Shown here piece after piece: positions 62,414-64,000 of a stretch of DNA of 64,000 nucleotides. Within the stretch, counting starts at the first letter, position 1. Every line of letters begins with the position of its first letter. The position numbers were made by a program, and so were the translations under genes. Under the pieces are notes generated by a model. It was given only the letters and a program-made list of their open reading frames with translations. It was not told the DNA's origin and made no database searches. Source of the stretch: Mucilaginibacter defluvii (lineage in GTDB: Bacteria; Bacteroidota; Bacteroidia; Sphingobacteriales; Sphingobacteriaceae); NCBI RefSeq assembly GCF_039543225.1, contig NZ_BAABJI010000002.1, positions 1,240,001 to 1,304,000 of the forward strand, given 5' to 3'.

Positions 62414-63385
62414 TTGAAACAACTTAAATACTATTTAGCCGCATCGTTAGGTTTTGCCATATGGGGATTTTTTAGCCTGGTACTTAAACCGCTGCACACG
62501 TACGCTTCTTTGGATATCCTGTTTTACCGGGTTTTCAGCTGCGCGGTCATCATGCTGGTGATATCGGTATTATTTAAACGGGAGAGGCTTAGGGAAAATT
62601 TAGTGCTCTTTAAATCGTTACCTGCAAAAAGGCGGCGTTCAATTTTATGGCTTAATATAGGCGGTAGCCTGTTTTTAACTACTAACTGGTTCTCCTTCAT
62701 CTATGTTATGAACCATGTAAGTGTGCGCGCTACCTCGGTTGCTTACCTGGTATGCCCAATTTTAACAACCTTGCTTGCCTACTTTTTACTGCGTGATAAA
62801 CTTACCCGCCTGCAATGGTTGTCGGTATTACTAAGCTGCGTTGGCTGCCTGCTGCTATCTTATACCAGCCTTACCAATATGTTTTACAGCACTATTGTTG
62901 GCTTCACTTACGCCGCTTATCTAATCAGCCAAAATAAAAATACAGGGTTCGATAAATTCCTGGTACTTAACTTTCATATCCTGCTGTCAGCGCTTATTCT
63001 ACTGCCCTTCTATCCGTCATTCGCCGGCTCAACGCCTACGGAATTTAAGTTTTATTTTTATGTAGAAATCATTGCGGTATTTTACACCATAGTGCCTCTA
63101 TTTTTAAATTTATACGCGTTAAGCGGCATCAGCTCCTCAAAGGTAGGCATGATTTTAAATATAAACCCGATAATCGCTTTTGTACTATCGGGTGTTGTAT
63201 ATCACGAACCGCTGGGTGCTTTGCAAATATTCGCTTATGTATTAATATTTACAGCGGTAATAGCTTTCAATGGCGGAGTATTTAGCCATAACCGCGCAGC
63301 ACAGGCCGATAACAATGTAACCAGCAACGCAACCACTTATGAGCCAATTGATCAATACCATAAAACATCTGATCAACATCAGTGA
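62414..63385 (+). CDS. EamA/RarD-type membrane transporter
   Basis: A 323-residue protein with about 10 transmembrane helices in two EamA repeats (YLAASLGFAIWGFFSLVLKP, then LYALSGISSSKVGMILNINP). The YRVFSCAVIM and later motifs match RarD-like metabolite exporters of the drug/metabolite transporter superfamily. The only start near the first helix is TTG at 62414; no ATG precedes the first membrane segment. The polar C-terminal tail overlaps the Crp/Fnr gene by 47 bases. Substrate unknown. Confidence 0.82.
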   Translation: MKQLKYYLAASLGFAIWGFFSLVLKPLHTYASLDILFYRVFSCAVIMLVISVLFKRERLRENLVLFKSLPAKRRRSILWLNIGGSLFLTTNWFSFIYVMNHVSVRATSVAYLVCPILTTLLAYFLLRDKLTRLQWLSVLLSCVGCLLLSYTSLTNMFYSTIVGFTYAAYLISQNKNTGFDKFLVLNFHILLSALILLPFYPSFAGSTPTEFKFYFYVEIIAVFYTIVPLFLNLYALSGISSSKVGMILNINPIIAFVLSGVVYHEPLGALQIFAYVLIFTAVIAFNGGVFSHNRAAQADNNVTSNATTYEPIDQYHKTSDQHQ

Positions 63386-63917
63386 AGATGAAGAAGCTAT
63401 CGTCAAAAGCTTATTTAAGCCGCTCGAGTTAAAAGCAGGTGATTTTTTTGTAGAGGAAGGACAGGTTTGCCGGTACGTAGGCTTTATTGAAAAGGGCCTG
63501 GTGCGTTACTATATGAATGATGACGGCAACCACAAAACGCTATATTTTAATAACGAAGATGAATTTATAAGCAATTATCAAAGTTTCATTCCGCGCAAAC
63601 CATCCAACACCAATATACAGGCTATTGAAGATACGCGCCTTCAGGTAATCAGCTTTGAAAATTTGCAACGCCTGTACGTTACCGTGCACGAGGGCGAAAA
63701 GCTGGGCCGCTTAGGCATTGAAAGCGTTTTTATAAACAGCTTGGAGCAACTAAAATCTTTTTACCGCGATTCGCCTGCCGAACGTTACCGGCAGTTTCTG
63801 CAAGCGTACCCCCACCTTGCCCAACGCATACCGCAGTATTACATAGCTTCATACGTGGGTATCAAACCGCAATCATTATCCCGTATACGGAAAAGACTTG
63901 TCTCAAAAACAGGATAA
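63339..63917 (+). CDS. Crp/Fnr-family transcriptional regulator
   Basis: A 192-residue regulator. The N-terminal cyclic-nucleotide-binding-like domain is at residues ~20-115 (LELKAGDFFVEEGQVCRYVG, FIEKGLVRYYMNDDGNHKTL). The C-terminal ~60 residues carry the HTH (PQYYIASYVGIKPQSLSRIR), in the short form common in Bacteroidota, where cAMP-contacting residues are not conserved. It overlaps the EamA gene by 47 bases, so the two are translated together and the regulator probably controls the transporter. The window ends 83 bases later. Confidence 0.88.
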   Translation: MSQLINTIKHLINISEDEEAIVKSLFKPLELKAGDFFVEEGQVCRYVGFIEKGLVRYYMNDDGNHKTLYFNNEDEFISNYQSFIPRKPSNTNIQAIEDTRLQVISFENLQRLYVTVHEGEKLGRLGIESVFINSLEQLKSFYRDSPAERYRQFLQAYPHLAQRIPQYYIASYVGIKPQSLSRIRKRLVSKTG

Positions 63918-64000
63918 GCTCGGTTGCATTAGTTAACCCGAGTGAACGAAATCGGGCGTGCGGTTAAGGAAATTTGTGTCATTAATCATCATAAAAAATG

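Noticed and set aside
63918..64000. Short CTCGGTT...AACCCGAG inverted repeat after the Crp/Fnr gene as a terminator.
   Set aside because: The arms pair imperfectly and no T-run follows, so the evidence is too weak.

Overview
The window looks like a piece of chromosome from a Bacteroidota species of the Sphingobacteriaceae/Mucilaginibacter type. This is inferred from SusC-like TonB receptors, TPR-HTH regulators, GH92/GH130 glycosidases, the Bacteroidota-style Mpl and GlmU-like proteins, and promoters of the TTTG-N19-TAnnTTTG form. Gene density is high, GC content is moderate, and I saw no tRNA, rRNA, CRISPR array, prophage or insertion sequence.

Layout. 1-5.8 kb: the 5' end of a SusC-like receptor, a DUF481-type barrel, an aldo/keto reductase, a DisA-N (DACNV-type) nucleotide cyclase-like protein, a small orphan ORF, a YceH-family protein and a membrane-anchored trypsin-like protease. 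5.8-7.3 kb: an ECF sigma factor upstream of that protease, divergent from two tandem small lipoproteins. Four copies of one promoter-like motif (GGGTTAC-N15-GTATTAA) lie here, two facing the sigma gene and one before each lipoprotein. 7.3-11.5 kb: a GH130 mannosylglucose phosphorylase, a Na+/solute symporter and a divergent AraC regulator. 11.6-19.1 kb: housekeeping genes (XRE regulator, mpl, prmA, tpiA, GlmU-like, rpmE2, iscS-iscU-iscA). 19.3-24.4 kb: a TrpXYZ-like ABC importer and a methionine aminotransferase/omega-amidase pair. 24.5-34.8 kb: a divergent GH92 protein, PBP1A, a protease-propeller-barrel protein, fasciclin, GIY-YIG, LexA-like XRE and Spy-like proteins. 34.8-37.2 kb: bioF-bioD and a decayed KdpD/histidine-kinase remnant. 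37.2-43.3 kb: SDR + AraC, then a five-gene operon (DUF4870, lipoprotein, TPR-like, two ankyrin proteins). 43.5-52 kb: a TPR-HTH regulator and a mannose operon (mannose-6-P isomerase fusion, MFS sugar porter, GH92) divergent from a GntR regulator. 52.2-55.4 kb: a DUF1080 lipoprotein convergent with a cytochrome c/HEAT dehydrogenase-like lipoprotein. 55.5-62.2 kb: a TPR-HTH regulator, TonB receptor, acidic lipoprotein and beta-propeller phytase. 62.4-63.9 kb: an EamA transporter and a Crp/Fnr regulator.

The genes combine into several systems: mannoside breakdown (GH130 + symporter; GH92 + MFS + ManA under GntR), phytate use, Fe-S cluster assembly, biotin synthesis, and an apparently self-regulating ECF sigma circuit. 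In that circuit the partner of the sigma factor joins an anti-sigma-like N-terminus, one membrane span and an HtrA/trypsin-type periplasmic protease. This sigma circuit is the best candidate in the window for an undescribed system. Other points of interest are a GH92 paralogue with both catalytic positions replaced, a mannose-6-P isomerase with a kinase-like N-terminus, an intact DGA/GTRH-motif DAC protein, and a kinase fossil.

All calls come from reading the sequence by eye. Family names rest on motif recognition, without database searches.
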